A stretch of 64,000 nucleotides of DNA from Ariolimax columbianus (GCA_036924085.1 JAVGWX010000007.1:33469953-33533952); one strand, 5' to 3'; positions 22,832 through 35,759 are shown, counted from the stretch's first letter. Made by a program: numbers and translations. Notes: a model not told the origin generated them from the sequence alone.

Positions 22832-23150
22832 CTTCTTCTTCTTCTTCTGTGTTCATCCTAAAAAGAACACATGTGACGTCAATTTACAACGATACTGTGA
22901 TATCTTTGCCTTTCGGCTGGACACATCCGATTTCAGCACGGTATTTTAGAGACCTGGATTGCCTTCCCTCTTCAATCCCTAAGCGCTTAGCCAGGCTGTA
23001 CGGTTGCAGTTTGTTTCCAGGGACGCTCCTTGGAGACGGAATATAGTCTATTAGTTATGGCTCTCTGACCTTAATGCAAGCATTAAACTACGTGTCGTTG
23101 GCTTCTGTCAGACCAGTCACTGTTGTATCTTCGACCGCGTGTTCATGTCA
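22800..23150 (-). repeat. diverged SINE-A relative (A') with (GAA)n tail
   Basis: The TTC run at 22801-22848 is the tail in minus orientation, followed by the A' body (GACACATCCGATTTCAGCAC). Confidence 0.65.
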
Positions 23151-23369
23151 CTTGGTATTTGTTATCTTTTCTGCTAATATACGAAGGACTGCAGTTAAAC
23201 AATGCAAATAAAAGATGAAATACAAGCTAGGTATTGTGAAGTTTCTACAAATGAATACACTGTTTTGATATGTTTTCGTTAATTTCAGTCTTTGATAAAT
23301 TCTATTCATCGTACGCATTCCCACTTAACTATTTACTTGACCATACATTTTTTTTTTAAAGTTGTAAAT

Positions 23370-23515
23370 CACCATAAAAGAATGGACCAGTCTCCGACCA
23401 GAAGAGTCACGAGTAGCGGCATCTGACAGAGAGGGATGGCGTGGAGTTGTGAGGATGTATTCATGTGTGCCCCAACGACCTCACCGGTTACGGGATGACC
23501 TGACCTGACCTGACC
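23370..23515 (+). pseudogene. LINE C-terminal fragment (L8) with (ACCTG)n tail
   Basis: EWTSLRPEESRVAASDREGW, then YSCVPQRPHRLRDDLT, ending in four ACCTG units that identify the tail. Confidence 0.6.
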
Positions 23516-23710
23516 TGAAATCATCTATCGGCGTGTCTTTTAACGCCGTAAGAAGCTTTGGTTGTCTTTTTTTTTTTTTTTAGCTAAACGTGTTTTGTCG
23601 CTTGTTGTAAGTACGTGCTGCATGGTTTATATTATATCATCCATTCATCTGGTACGCAATCTTTCTCGTGTCTTGTAGCCATTCCATCTTGTGTTTTAAG
23701 TATTTACATG

Positions 23711-24432
23711 GGGTAGGAAGACTACCGCCTGGTCATGCATAATATACTAATCAGACATGCTAGTCAGAATCAAGTAAAACAAACTGGCCAAAACCCTTAC
23801 TTCGGCTTTCTCGTAGCACTCCGTGGAAAAAGTTGATTTTATGACAGCATGGCTAACGAGGGATCGATGTGATCCCCGTAGTAGTGAACGACACGCAGAT
23901 TAAGCCATGTATAGCACAACCGCCTGTAGGACATCGGCCCACCTTCATCAGCGCGCTCGGGATGACTTGGCTTCGTGGTTTGTCTTTGTTCGTTCTCAAT
24001 TTCCCGCTACAAAAGCCTGAAAAGGTCTAAAGTAGCAGAATGTAGTCAAGAGAACGGAATGCTTTGTGTCGTTGTTTACAGATTGACTGCGATATTTGCA
24101 CCTTTCGGTACAACACATCCGACTTCAGCCAGCATTTTTTGAGTACCGAGTTAGTATTCACTCTTCGATCTCTTCTCCTTAGCCAGTCTGCTCTGTTGCA
24201 GCCTATTATCCAGGATCACCGCGTGGAGGTGTAGAAGGGTCTTGGCAGCTCTGGTTCGCTGGCCCTGACGCTAGCAGTCAGCTATGAGTCGCTGACAGCT
24301 GCAGCTCATCTTGACCCCCAGCACGCTCAGAATGTGAGGAAAACTATTACAGCCCGCCACTTAACCCCCACCCCTTATCAAGTTGTAAAAAGAGTAACCT
24401 ACTAATTGTGGGCATCCGTAACAACAACAAGC
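23711..24432 (+). repeat. dispersed repeat B split by SINE-A
   Basis: Halves 23711-23964 and 24320-24432. Probable TSD ATTTACATG (23702-23710) and ATTCACATG (24433-24441). Tail (AAC)n. It shows B is also retrotransposed, and is older than SINE-A copy 3. Confidence 0.8.
23965..24319 (-). mobile_element. SINE-A copy 3 nested in repeat B
   Basis: 355 bp, flanked by AGCGCGCTCGGGATG and AGCACGCTCAGAATG (12 of 15 identical), which are repeat-B sequence. It holds the single-copy 33-bp segment (24256-24288) between two TCGCTG motifs that is amplified in copies at 38.2 and 60.6 kb. Confidence 0.85.
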
Positions 24433-24441
24433 ATTCACATG

Positions 24442-25025
24442 AGAAGACCGAACATATATTTTCTATTTTTAGAAATATATTGAGCACAAGAACTCCTTCT
24501 CATACAAATCCTAATCCCCTAAAGTAATTATTTCTCATTTGGTCTCCTGTTCACACTAATGGCTTTTCATAGACATTTCATTTCACACATTGTAATATTC
24601 ATGTCCTACATCTTTGATGTGTACCAAGTTCAACACTGGGAGCACAGAGATGGTATAAATATACTGTTGATTAGTTTGTTGATTTGTTGCCAAGCTGATA
24701 TTCGGGAATTTAAACAGTGATCCCATTTGATTTAAGTTGCAGCAGAGGCTTACTGGCATCTAGTTTCAATTTCTCCATAAAGCTTTTTATCTCTGGAAAA
24801 CATACTTCTCAGGTATTTCAACTCGTAAACGTGCTTCAAAGTTCATGTTAAATGTTAACTGGGCCTGGGGTTTTGCTAATTTTAATACTTTCAGTTTTTG
24901 GTGATCTTATCTTCATAGTGTAAATGTTGCATAGGTAGGTAGATATATAGATAGGTAGGTAGGTAGGTACTTCGTTTATGAGGAAAGATATGAGTTAGTT
25001 TTAAGGAAAGACAGAAAATCCGACC
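24442..25025. other. no recognisable feature
   Basis: Between repeat B and the CR1-like copy. AT-rich, with a GGTA tetranucleotide run at 24933-24969. Confidence 0.4.
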
Positions 25026-25029
25026 TAAA

Positions 25030-25429
25030 GTGTAAGGAAAAGAGAAGAATTCAAGGTGGGTTAATTAATACATGTTTATAAGATAATTAAAGGAAAAGAT
25101 AAATTAGACTATAACAAGTTTTTTTCTTCAAAATACAACCACCTACAAGAACAAGAGTGCACAGCTACAAATTAATTAAAGAAAGGTCCAGATTTGATAT
25201 TAGGAAATATTTTTTTTTAGTGAGAGAGTGGAGAATGGTTGGAATGCATTGCTGCACGATGTAGTTAATGCAGATACAATTAATGCATTCACGAATAGAT
25301 AGCTTGCGCGTAACTTTTAGAGCAAGGAAATATAAGTGAAACCAACTGTATACAGACTCTGCAGAATCTTCTGAACCAGTATAAAGACGTTAAGTTAAGT
25401 TAAGTTAAGTTAAGTTAAGTTAAGTTAGA
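25030..25429 (+). pseudogene. CR1-like LINE 3' end with (TTAAG)n tail
   Basis: C-terminal codons (DYNKFF...QPPTRTRVHSYKL, broken) and the same 3' UTR as the 58.2-kb copy, ending in about eight TTAAG units at 25388-25428. This tail identifies the family. Confidence 0.82.
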
Positions 25430-25432
25430 TAA

Positions 25433-26340
25433 CAAGACCAGTCACGACAACCGTCCACGAGCACGATGAGTGACTGAGTCCCAGGCCGCATGCAATGAGG
25501 ATGATGTCTTTCCGATTTGACCTAACCACTTGGTACGTGGATAGCCACGGCGGTGAGACCATGACGGAGCGGGCCGCTTCCCACCCTTGATGTTCGGGAT
25601 CTGCTTTAAAAGGAGATGGGCGGGAACATCCTCGGCAAGACAGAACAAAACGGCGACGGTTTAGCATGATGACTGTGCACTCGAGACCTGCATGTCGGGG
25701 GATTTTGTCGTATGATACTAGGTCATACCAGTGAATCGTGATTCGCATCTGGCTGCGCATGGGGAAAGCTTCAGTGCGCTTCTGATCGCCCTGTTGAGTA
25801 GTCCATGTTTCGGACCCGTTCAGCAGGATGGGGACGAAACATCATCATCATCAGGTGCACTACCGGTTGGCATTGGCGATCATGGACCTCCATCTATTTC
25901 TATCACGTGTGTTGTTTACCAACTCTGTTGTTGATTATCGCCCATGCCATACTTTCAGGCTGTCCAACCTCTTCTCTCTCGGCCTTCGTCTGTCTCTCTG
26001 TCCCGCTACCTTTCCCGTTGTAACGACGTGCTCCAATTCTTCTGAAAAACTACATCTCTGTGGACAAAACAGGTTTTGTAAATCCGCATCTTGGTTTTGA
26101 GTTAAAGCCTTTGTTGGTTTCAGGCCTGATGCACGGCGTTCATAGAGGCAGCAGCCACACCGACTCGCCGAATGATGTCTGGTGACTTCGTGTAGCGAGG
26201 TTTTGTTTACTGCCCAGGTAAACGGAGTCTTCAGCGGAGGTCATCGACAATAATCCCTTGTGTTGGGGGATTACAGTCCATGTTTTGTATCGTGGATTAA
26301 GCCGGTGAGATGTGGATGTCTTATCTAGGTGAGATTAGAC
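25433..26340 (-). pseudogene. LINE RT C-terminal fragment (L10)
   Basis: Reverse strand: VYLGSKQNLATRS (thumb), then ILLNGSETWTTQQGDQKRTE, MRSQMRITIHWYDLVSYDKI, LAEDVPAHLLLKQIPNIKG and SHRRGYPRTKWLGQIGKTSS. A second, shorter copy lies at 62.6-62.9 kb. It abuts the (TTAAG)n tail of the CR1-like copy. Confidence 0.72.
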
Positions 26341-26344
26341 ATCG

Positions 26345-26995
26345 TGATGCAAATTAGACTTGTTATTATGGAGAAAAAAAAATGATAAGATTGCTTTAAG
26401 AAAGAAAGTTGCAAATACTATACGTAGGAAATAGTTGCGCTAATCACAACGATCAAGCGAGGTTCAAGAGGAAGCATTACTACAACCTTTTCATTTTTGT
26501 TCATTTAATTTAATTTACATCTGAAATCGTCTTTCATTATCAGTGGTGTTATGCAAGTTTCAGTATAATTTGTCACCTTATGAAAGTGATGTACATACAC
26601 ATCCATTATCGTTTCAAGGGTATCGGTATTGCTATTGTCCAGACACAAGTTGTGCTGAGTTCTTTGCTCTTGGCGAATTTTTTTGTGGCAGAGAGTCACA
26701 GTGGCCCATTCCAAGTATGCACAAAAGAAGGAGGGTCTTGGTCCACCTGATATTAATGCAATGCTATATTTTAGTGCTGCTACATCAACATTAAATTAGT
26801 TGCAATATCTCAAGGTGGCAATTACATTCGAGCGGACTTAATTTTAAAATATAATGACGATGTCATGTTATTCATTTTTAGCCTTTTTAGCTGACCATCT
26901 GTGTATAAATGTGTTCAGGATCTTAGTGGACATTTCTATTTGACATAATTAGAGATTCTACACTTTCATTGCATTTATGTTAATATCAATTTGTT
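26345..26995. other. no recognisable feature
   Basis: Unique AT-rich sequence. Two opposing short frames near 26505-26790 lack motifs and splice sites. Confidence 0.45.
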
Positions 26996-27007
26996 GAATG
27001 TTAGTTA

Positions 27008-27389
27008 GGGATCAAGACGCTTAGCAGCGCATGAGCTGTAGTGGTCAGCGACCCACAGCTGACTTCTAGCGCCAGGGCCAGCGAACCAGAGCCGCCAAGA
27101 CCCTTCTACACCTCCACGCGGTGATCCTGGATAACAGACTGCAGCAGGGCAGACTGGCTAAGGAGAAAGATCGAAGAGGGAATGCCAACCTGGTACTCAA
27201 AAAATACTTGCTGAAGTCAGATGTGTTGGACCGAAAGGTGCAAATATCGCAGTCAATCTGTAAACAACGATACAACGCATTCCGTTCTCTGGACTACATT
27301 CTGCTACTTAAGCCCTTTCAGAGTTTGGTAGCGGGAGATTGAGAACGAACGCAAAAGAAGAAGAAGAAGAAGAAGAAGAAGAAGAAAAA

Positions 27390-27418
<29 letters not shown>
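27008..27418 (+). mobile_element. SINE-A copy 4 with (GAA)n tail and 12-bp TSD
   Basis: Full length, 5' GGATCAAGACGCTTAGCAGC, tail (GAA)n interrupted once by AAAAAAA at 27355-27418. Perfect TSD GAATGTTAGTTA at 26996-27007 and 27419-27430. This shows that the GAA microsatellite is the retroelement tail. Confidence 0.9.
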
Positions 27419-27420
<2 letters not shown>

Positions 27421-27430
27421 ATGTTAGTTA

Positions 27431-27960
27431 TTAATTCAGGAAGCATTTTCTTTTCGAGAATATGTGAATTGCGCCTGTTCGTATTTTGTTACCAGCTGTG
27501 TGTTCTCAAGATTTGGATTCTTAAGTTAGGGCTGCATAATTATTTTGCCTGTGCCTATCTCTTCCTAATCTATTTCGTCTCTAGTGCATGTTATGATTTG
27601 TATGTATATGTGTATGGAAATCTACACAGATGCCATTGTAACAACAGCAAAGATAAGCCAGTACAAAAATGAACAACTTATGAAATGACCAAAAACAACT
27701 ATTTGGGAACTATTGAATCAAAATGGGAAAGCAATCACCTTGGTTACATAAACAAAATTACGCTTTTCAACAACTGTTAAGAGTGGACCAAGTGATCATT
27801 ATCACACTTTGTAAAACAGACTGAGAAACCATATGTATACCAACATATATAGAAATATTGGAAAATCTCTCATAGAGCTGCTGTAATCTGTAACTAACTT
27901 TGGACTGAAGGTGTGGACCTGTCGAATATCCCTTGCAATCTGAATATATACTGTCCGATT
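27431..27960. other. no recognisable feature
   Basis: Unique sequence between SINE-A copy 4 and the mariner. The 83-codon frame at 27421 has no motif. Confidence 0.4.
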
Positions 27961-27961
27961 G

Positions 27962-29268
27962 TACAAGAAGCTTGTCATCAAGTCTTTACCCTATGAACGA
28001 CTAGGAGGAGAAAAATGAAATTTGGCACATAAGTAGCTTAGCTCATTCAATTTGTACTGGACTTGAGAAAAATGAATTTTCCTCCTCTACGGGTTTACCC
28101 AGTATGGTGCATGGCGCAAAACACCTTATTGACCGGATCTGTTCCTCTAACGATTTGTCAGAACAATGGAGAAATCAGAGGCTAGAACTGTGATAAAATT
28201 CTTGATGTTGCAGGGAAAAATAACTACAGAAAAACACAGTGAGATGGAACCATTATTTGAGGGATTCTGTCCTTCGTATGCTTCTGTAAAAAACTGATGT
28301 AGGCAGTTTAAGTGTGGCCGTTCCCATGTTGCTGATCTTCCAAGATCAGGAAGACCATCCTCAGAGTGCAGCGATGAAAATGCTGCAAGAGTGAAGAAAA
28401 TCATTGACCAGGATAGGAAAATGACAATTACAGAGATATCTGTGTCTGCAAAACTGAATGAAAGTACAGTTTTTAGAATTTTACACAACAAACTGAACAC
28501 AGGAGAAAAGTGTGTGCACGCTGGATCCCGCGTCAGCTGGCATGTGAACAGAAACAAACGAGGGTTAATTGCTGTGGCCAGTTGCTAAAAATATGTCGGT
28601 CGAAATACATGTTGCCGAACATTGTGACAGCAGATGAGAATTGGGTTCACCATTATGACCAAGAATCCTAATTTCCAGTATGCAGTGGAAAACCCCAGGC
28701 TCACCAACACATGTCAAGCCAAGAGCACATAAATCTGCAAGAAAAGTGATGCTGACTGTTTTTTGGTACGTCAAAGGTGTCTTATCGAAAGATTTCCTGC
28801 CTATGGAAATACGATTAATGGACAATATTATGCAGATCTCCTTACCAAACTTAGAAAGACTGTAACAAGAAAACAAGGGATAGCGCGCACTCAAATTTTG
28901 CCCCTGCTTCTCTCCCATAAAGCAAGGCTTGCGCTGCAAACAGCCAACGATTAGAATATTGAAACTCTTCCACACCCACCATATTCTCCGGGCTTAGCTT
29001 CATCAGACCTTTTTTCTTTCCCCAAATCTTAAAAACAACTGAAAGGAAATCATGTTGACAGTGACGTCATACTGGCTTGTGATAACTGGTTTAGTTTGAA
29101 AAATAGGTTACTTTATTCTGAAGGTATTTTCGAAGTCACGTAGAGATAGCAGAAATGTATAAGTTCAAGTGGCGGCTACATTAAGAAGGAATAATCACTG
29201 TGCCAAATTTCAACTTTCTCATCTTACTCCTTCATGGTCAGGGTAAAAACTTATGACAAGCCTCTGTA
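27962..29268 (+). mobile_element. mariner-like element, full length, dead
   Basis: About 1.3 kb bounded by TA at 27962 and 29267 and long imperfect terminal inverted repeats (CAAGAAGCTTGTCATCAAG at left; CAGAGGCTTGTCATAAG as the complement of the right). The transposase relic has an HTH region (GRSHVADLPRSGRPSS), KMTITEISVSAKLNESTVFR, TADENWVHHYD with the first catalytic Asp (28633), VMLTVFWYVKG (canonical FWD), HKAR where HDNAR carries the second Asp, and SPGLASSDLF where SPDLAPSD carries the third. Stops and frameshifts are present. Mobility would need another element's transposase. Confidence 0.85.
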
Positions 29269-29374
29269 TAGTGCAATTTCCGCATTGCAACATATGTAGA
29301 TTTCCTCAAACGTTGTTGTGCACTTTTGTAAATACCTTGATTTCTGAGAGCATTTACCACCGGATTTGTTTCGA

Positions 29375-29770
29375 TTATGTCTGTTACACATCGAGGCAAG
29401 AATAGCAAGTCCGGGAAGACCTCCAATGCGTTGGTTCAGACTTCTTTGCTGCACTCTGCAACTTCCAAGATGCCTCTAGAGGAGTACTTACCACGCATTG
29501 GACTTTGGTGGCCCAAGACAGGGTCTGCTGGATACGAAGTTGGGAACCGCAGCTACGCTGAGGAACAGGTCATCAAAATCTTGATATATATATATATATA
29601 AGATTGGCATTTCGGATCTGTGTACTTGTGGCACTGACACCAAGACATCGGAACACTTTCTACGGACCTGCCCAGAATACATCGATGAAAATAGTGCCAC
29701 CTGCAGAAGACCGCTTGTTTCCGTTCTAAACTGTATGGAGATATCCGCACCTCGGCCTGGTTGCTGCCTT
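29375..29770 (+). pseudogene. LINE C-terminal fragment
   Basis: RGKNSKSGKTSNALVQTSLL, then after a (TA)n run KIGISDLCTCGTDTKTSEHF then LRTC, a CxC...EHxLxxC block as in Jockey/I ends. Confidence 0.45.
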
Positions 29771-29869
29771 TAATAGCGTAATAGATGTCTTAGTTTAGAT
29801 GCGATAACAGAGAAATAAGACAACAGGAATAACAATGATAACCCCTGTCTTATTAGAACAACTATTGTA

Positions 29870-30040
29870 ACACCTCCTCTTTCCAGGTGCATGACGTCAA
29901 CTTAAGGTGGGGCTCATTGTCAGTATGTTATACCTGACCCAGACTGCTGTTTAGTTGAGTTTAGTCTAGTCGAAGAATCAAGGTCATTGAACACGGTTTA
30001 ACCCATAAATGCCCTGTTCTTCTCCATATTTACATCTATC
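29870..30040 (-). repeat. SINE-E 3' part
   Basis: Contains GACGTCAACTTAAGGTGGG and TTTAGTCTAGTCGAAGAATC. Duplicated at 30370-30540. Confidence 0.6.
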
Positions 30041-30365
30041 TGCGTGTTGTAAAAGGTGACTATAGAGGGCTGTGCATGAATCTAGTAACCTCATCATGTA
30101 AAACACCACGGAAATCATACAAAGGGTTGAGGACGGCGTGGGCTAGTGGTTAAGTGACACGGCTCACGACCAGAAGGTGCTTGGTTCAATCCCCATCACA
30201 GCACCGGCCGTTACCTCTGGGAAGCAAACCCTTAGAAAATGCAGAAGGAAACAGACCCTTACATAACATGCATGCTAAAGTCGGATGCACTGGGCCGACA
30301 GGCGCAAAATAAAAACCACAGTGTAACGCACACCGCCTTGGGAATAAAGAAATAAGGTAAACGCA
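30040..30365 (+). mobile_element. tRNA-derived SINE-C with 5' extension
   Basis: Head from 30132: GTGGGCTAGTGGTTAAG (box A) and GGTTCAATCCCC (box B), then body and CAAAAAAAACAAAC tail. The upstream block GGTGACTATAGAGGGCTGTG is shared with 1.9 kb. It lies between two copies of SINE-E. Confidence 0.78.
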
Positions 30366-30369
30366 AAAA

Positions 30370-30830
30370 AAACAAACCCCAAAAAACCCTCTTTACAGGT
30401 ACATGACGTCAACTTCAGGTGGGCTCTTTGTCAGTATGTTATACCTGACCCAGACTGCTGTTTAGTTTAGTTTAGTCTAGTCGAAGAATTAACGTCATTG
30501 AACACGGTTTAACCCATAAGTGCCCTGTTCTTCTCCAATGCCCGAACACCGCAGCACCTGAGAGGATTATGTAATAGGTTGAGTAGATTTTAAACATAAT
30601 TTAACATTTTTCATGAGCAGTGGTCGTGTAGCCTACTCTTTTCGATTTTCAACTGCCGAGGGATTTTCAGCGTGCGCGACACTGTACACGTGCGTCCGTC
30701 CTCCGATCTCTACTACCTTGAGATCTGGGAAATAACAGAAAGTTCACGAAAAAAAATTCCGGTCTCCACTATGATTTGAACCCGCAATCTCCAGCACCCG
30801 AGGCCGACGTATTACATCGTCTTACCTGTT
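30370..30830 (-). mobile_element. tRNA-derived SINE-E
   Basis: The minus strand has GGGTTCAAATCATAGTGGAG (box B) and GAGATCGGAGGACG, ending in the TTTAGTCTAGTCG part. A related plus-strand copy is at 10225-10395. Confidence 0.7.
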
Positions 30831-30834
30831 GTTG

Positions 30835-31450
30835 TTGGAAGCTATTCAAGATGAGTTAATTTAACGTTCTATGACGTTTATTTGGTGTGAGATAAGGAGG
30901 TTCCAGAGGCTCTTCTTACATTCTGAAGCGTACTCGATAAAATGAATAGGTATCCTCTTGGCTGTATTGCAATGCGAGGGTTCTCAGTAGGCTCACCACT
31001 ATGGGGATTACTGTATCGATCCCCATCACGTTGGCCAGATTGATCCCCTACGAGCAAGTGAGGGGATCTCTATAAGTATGTTCCTCCAGCTATCTTTCTT
31101 CTCTGCCTCCATCTGCCTTTCTTCATTTTTTCAATTAGGTGCTTAATATCTACATTTATCACCAGCTGGACATTTCTAGCTATTGGCTTATCCGGCTTGC
31201 TTAAATCGCGCACGTTACATTAGTCCACTAGTGAGGTGATCATGTTATGTGACAAAATAGTATGTGCTATCCAGCTAAGTATTCTTTATTAATCATGTAT
31301 GTTTTCATACCTCTATTTTGTTAATTCATCCATTCCTCCGTGATTTGCTAGCTAATGTTTTCTTTTTTCCCCGATGAAGACATTTATGTCGTAACGTAAG
31401 TTGTTTCTTTTTTTCGTCATAACACGGTATCTGACCATGCCTGTAAATGT
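30835..31450. other. no recognisable feature
   Basis: Only a faint resemblance to repeat B (GGGGATTACTGTATCGATCC) near 31010. Confidence 0.4.
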
Positions 31451-31454
31451 TTTT

Positions 31455-31846
31455 TACATACACACTACCACTATTACAACTACAACTATTACTACAACCA
31501 CTACTACAACAACAACAACTACTACTACAACAACTACTACTACCACTATTAGAACTATTACTATTACAACCACCACTACTACTATTGCTGATACTACTAC
31601 TACCACTGCTACTGTTGCTGCTGTTACTACTACTAACACTATTAATACTATTACTACTTCTGTTACTACTGTTACTACTACTGCTACTACTACTACTACT
31701 ACTACTACTATTACTGCTGTTGCTACTATTGCTACTATTGCTGCTGATACTACTGCTACCAATAGAGCTACTGCTGCTGTTTCTGCTGCTACTACTACTA
31801 CTACTGCTACTACAACTACTGCTGTTACTGCTACTGCTACTGTGAA

Positions 31847-31903
<57 letters not shown>

Positions 31904-32036
31904 AACTACTGCTGCTGATGCTGCTACTACTGCTTCTACTACTACTGCTACTACTACAACTTATACTGCTACTACTACTACTACAACTGCTGCCATTACT
32001 GATAGCATTACTGCTACTACTACTATTACTACTACA
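31455..32036 (+). repeat. (ACT/TAC)n microsatellite array, left of RTE LINE
   Basis: About 580 bp of imperfect CTA/ACT triplets with GCT, ATT and ACA variants. It produces artefactual poly-Thr, poly-Leu and poly-Val frames. It stops abruptly where the LINE sequence starts. Confidence 0.95.
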
Positions 32037-35029
32037 TCTCCGTCATGGAAGGTTCTAAGCCCGGGTGAGAAAGGAGGAAGATTGAGCGTGGGGCCAGCTC
32101 CCCACCTCGTCGAAAAACAATTGCTACAAAAACAACAAAAACAAACCAAAAGCCGTCCTTGAAGGGAAAATCTCCTCAGCAGGGTCTATGACGCGGCTCA
32201 GCCAAACACGAAAGGAAGCTGGACTGCCGACTACCTTTCTTTCGATAAGGAAGCCTTCCAGACTCGGCACCTGAAATGTTAGAACCTTGTGGGAGGAGGG
32301 GAAGACAGTACAGATTGCAAAAGAGATTGAGCGATATGGCATTAGTATCATTGGGCTGAGTGAGACTAGATGAGCTCAGTCAGGAAAGGAACTATTGACA
32401 ACAGGGGAGGCTGTGATATACTCAGGACATTAGGAAGAGAAAACGCACCACACACAGAGGAAGAGGCCCTAATGCTATCAGCGGAGGCCCAAAGTGTGCT
32501 CATGGATATGAGAGCAGCTGGATCACGATTATTGATGGCTATATTTAGAACATAGAACAAGAAGGTAAAACTAAATATAATTCAGGGATGTATCTCAACA
32601 AATGAAAAGGAAGAGACAGTTAGTGAGGTTTTCTACAGCACATTACAGCAACTAGGGTAGGAGACAGGGAGGAGGGACATTACCATACTAATGGTAGACT
32701 TTAACGCAAAAATAGGACATGGCAATGTGTGATATGAGGAGACCATGGGGAGGGAGGGACTAGGAGTGGGACATGACAACGTGGGATATGAGGAGATTCT
32801 GGGGAGCAAGGAACTAGGAGTCCTAAGCGAAAACGGAGAGTGGTCATGAGATTTTTGTGCAGGAAACAAATTGGTCATACGAGGAAGTATGTTTACACAC
32901 AGAGTCATTCATAAGGCAACACTGGTATCCCCAGACCAGAAAACGTAGAATAAGATCGACCACATCTGTGTAAACTACAAATTTAGACGCTCATTATTAG
33001 TCATGGTCTAGGGTGGGGGGGGGGGGGCAGATGTGGCCTCAGACTACATTTTAGTGATTGCAAAGGTACGGCTGAAGAACGATGCGGGTCAGCAGACCAC
33101 GGTACAGCAGGGCATGATACAGCAGGCCACGGTACTGCGTACAATACCTGAAAGATGATGATACAAATAATGAGTTCCGTATAACACTCAGGAGTAAATA
33201 TCAAGTACTTCAGCAGCTACATGAAGGGGCCAGTATTGAGGATAAATGGGAACAAGTACAAAGTACAAGTACAAAGTACAAGGACAATTGTATGCGAGGA
33301 AGTGCTAGGAATGAAGAAACGGCACCATAAAGAATGAATTACAGCAGAAACAATCATTAAGATCGAGAAGAGGCGAAATAAGAAAGTGGCCTTGGGGAAA
33401 AGATAACTAACCTTGACGAACAGAAGAAAAGATGGGTAGAATACTTTGAAGAGCTTTAGAAAAGACGAGCACCAGACATCACGCCAGCAGATGAGGACCT
33501 GCTAATCAACTGTGATAATCCAAGCAAAGAAGAGATTAGAAGGGCAATAGAGTTTCTAAGAAACGGAAAAACAGTAGGTCCTGACGGGATACCACCAGAA
33601 GTCATAAAAGCAGATGTTGAAACATCTACTAACATGCTCCACAACTTGATAGGCGCCATCTGGGAGCAAGAAAGCTTACCAAAATATTGGAGAGAGGCCT
33701 ACCAGGTGAAATTGGCTAAGAAGGGAGATTTACAGGAGTGCACACACCATGGAGGAATAATGTTATTATCAGTGCCGGGAAAGGTGTTAAATAGAGTAAT
33801 ACAAGAAAGGTTGAGAAAGGCAGTGGATAACAAGATAAGGGATGAGCAGGCGGGCTTCAGACAGAATGGATCATGCATTGAGCAGATAGCCACTTTGCGG
33901 ATAATTGTGGAGCAATCATTGGATGGAATTCGAGTTTTGTACATCAATTTCGTTGATTATGAAATGGCGTTCGATAGTTTGGACAGAGATATACTCTGCA
34001 AACTACTGAGACACTATGGAATTCCTCGAAAGCTCTCAAATATAATTAAACAGAAGTATGAAAGTATGCAATGTAGAGGTATACACGAAGGACAACTCAC
34101 AGAGCCATTCAAAATTAAATCATGGGTACGACAGGGTTGCCTACTGTCGCCTTTCCTGTTTATCCTGGCAGTAGACTGGATTATGAAAGTAGCAACAAAT
34201 GAGAAAAAGAAATCCAGTGGATCTTGAATAAACAGCCGGATGAGTTTGATCTTGTGGATGATATAGCCCTTCTGTCCCACAGCCAACGCCAAATGCAAAG
34301 GAAACCGGATAGACTGAATCATACCTCTAAACAAGTCGGTTTGAAGATCAATGAGGAAAAGACAGAAATAATTATGGCGAATGCAGGAAAGACAGAACCA
34401 ATCAGTGTGAGATGAACGCCACTGGAATAGGTAGAGGTATTTACATACCTAGGAAGTATCATTAACAAACAAGGACAGACAGACGATGATATAAAAACAA
34501 AGATACAAAAAGCAAGAATTTCATTCGGCATGTTGAAACCCATATGGAACTCCAAGGAAATAAGAAGGAAGACAAAAATAAGGATTATCAATTCAAATGT
34601 GAAGCCAGTTCTGCTGTTTGCAGTGGAAACTTGGAGAATGACCAAAGGCAATTACAGAATACTGCAGGGTTTTGTTAACAGATGCCTGATAAAGATTCTT
34701 GGTATAAAATGGTTTGACAAAGTTAGACTGTAGGAGAGAGCTGGACAAGGTAAATTGGAACAGAAAATCTTAGAAAGAAAGTGGAGATGGATGGGTCATA
34801 CATTAAGAAAGCCTCATGTCAGTATCTCCAAGCAATCCCTGTGATGGAACCCCCTGAGGAGGAGAGGCATAGGCAGACCAAGGAATACATGGAGACGAAA
34901 TCTAGAGGCGGAAGTAAAGAAAACAGGAAAAAGCCGGAAGGAAGTGGAAAAGATTGCATAGGACAGAGCTGCTTGGTGAGGGTTTGCTGATGGCCTATGC
35001 ACCATGGGTGCTAGAAGGCGAACGATAAG
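32037..35029 (+). mobile_element. near full-length RTE-like LINE, degraded
   Basis: Non-LTR retrotransposon with an APE-type endonuclease remnant followed by reverse transcriptase. Near 32270-32375 the broken frame reads VRTLWEEGKTVQIAKEI and GLSETRW, an exonuclease-endonuclease-phosphatase signature. RT runs from about 33420, with GPDGIPPEV, motif A (VDYEMAFDSLDRD, near 33955), motif B-like VRQGCLLSPFLF (near 34130), and a damaged catalytic box LVDD near 34255 where FADD is expected. The thumb (FTYLGSIINKQG) and the C-terminal WRRNLE...ADGLCTMG block follow. In-frame stops and shifts make it inactive. The 3' end passes straight into a (TAC)n array. Confidence 0.85.
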
Positions 35030-35161
35030 AGAATACTACTACTGCGGATGCTGCTGCTACTACTACTTCTCCTACTACTACTACTACTACTACTACTGTT
35101 ACTACTACTACTTCTACTACTACTACTGTTACTACTACTACTACTGTTACTACTACTACTT

Positions 35162-35199
<38 letters not shown>

Positions 35200-35233
35200 G
35201 TTACTACTACTACTACTGTTACTACTACTACTT

Positions 35234-35271
<38 letters not shown>

Positions 35272-35305
35272 GTTACTACTACTACTACTGTTACTACTAC
35301 TACTT

Positions 35306-35343
<38 letters not shown>

Positions 35344-35434
35344 GTTACTACTACTACTACTGTTACTACTACTACTTCTACTACTACTACTACTACTACT
35401 ACTGTTACTACTACTACTGTTACTACTACTACTT

Positions 35435-35469
<35 letters not shown>

Positions 35470-35722
35470 GTTACTACTACTACTTCTACTACTATGTCTA
35501 CTACTACTACTACTACCACTGCTGCTATTAGTACTACTACTACTACTACTACTGCTACTGCAACTACCACTGTTATTTTGCTGCTGATGCTGCTTCTACT
35601 ACTACTTCTACTACTACTACTACTACTACTACTGCTACTACTACTACTACTACAACTGATGCTTCTGCTGTTGCTACTACTATTGCTACTACTGCTGCTG
35701 CTGCTGCTTTTACTACTACTAT

Positions 35723-35759
<37 letters not shown>

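Noticed and set aside
25388..25428. Telomere-like repeat (TTAAG)n
   Set aside because: Not a metazoan telomere motif. It is the 3' tail of a CR1-like LINE, and other copies of that LINE end the same way.
26505..26794. Possible exon or transposase fragment
   Set aside because: No motif, no convincing splice sites and no second copy in the window.
31401..32162. 253-codon Thr-rich frame and poly-Leu/poly-Val partners
   Set aside because: Shadow of the ACT/TAC microsatellite; every frame reads a homopolymer-like protein.
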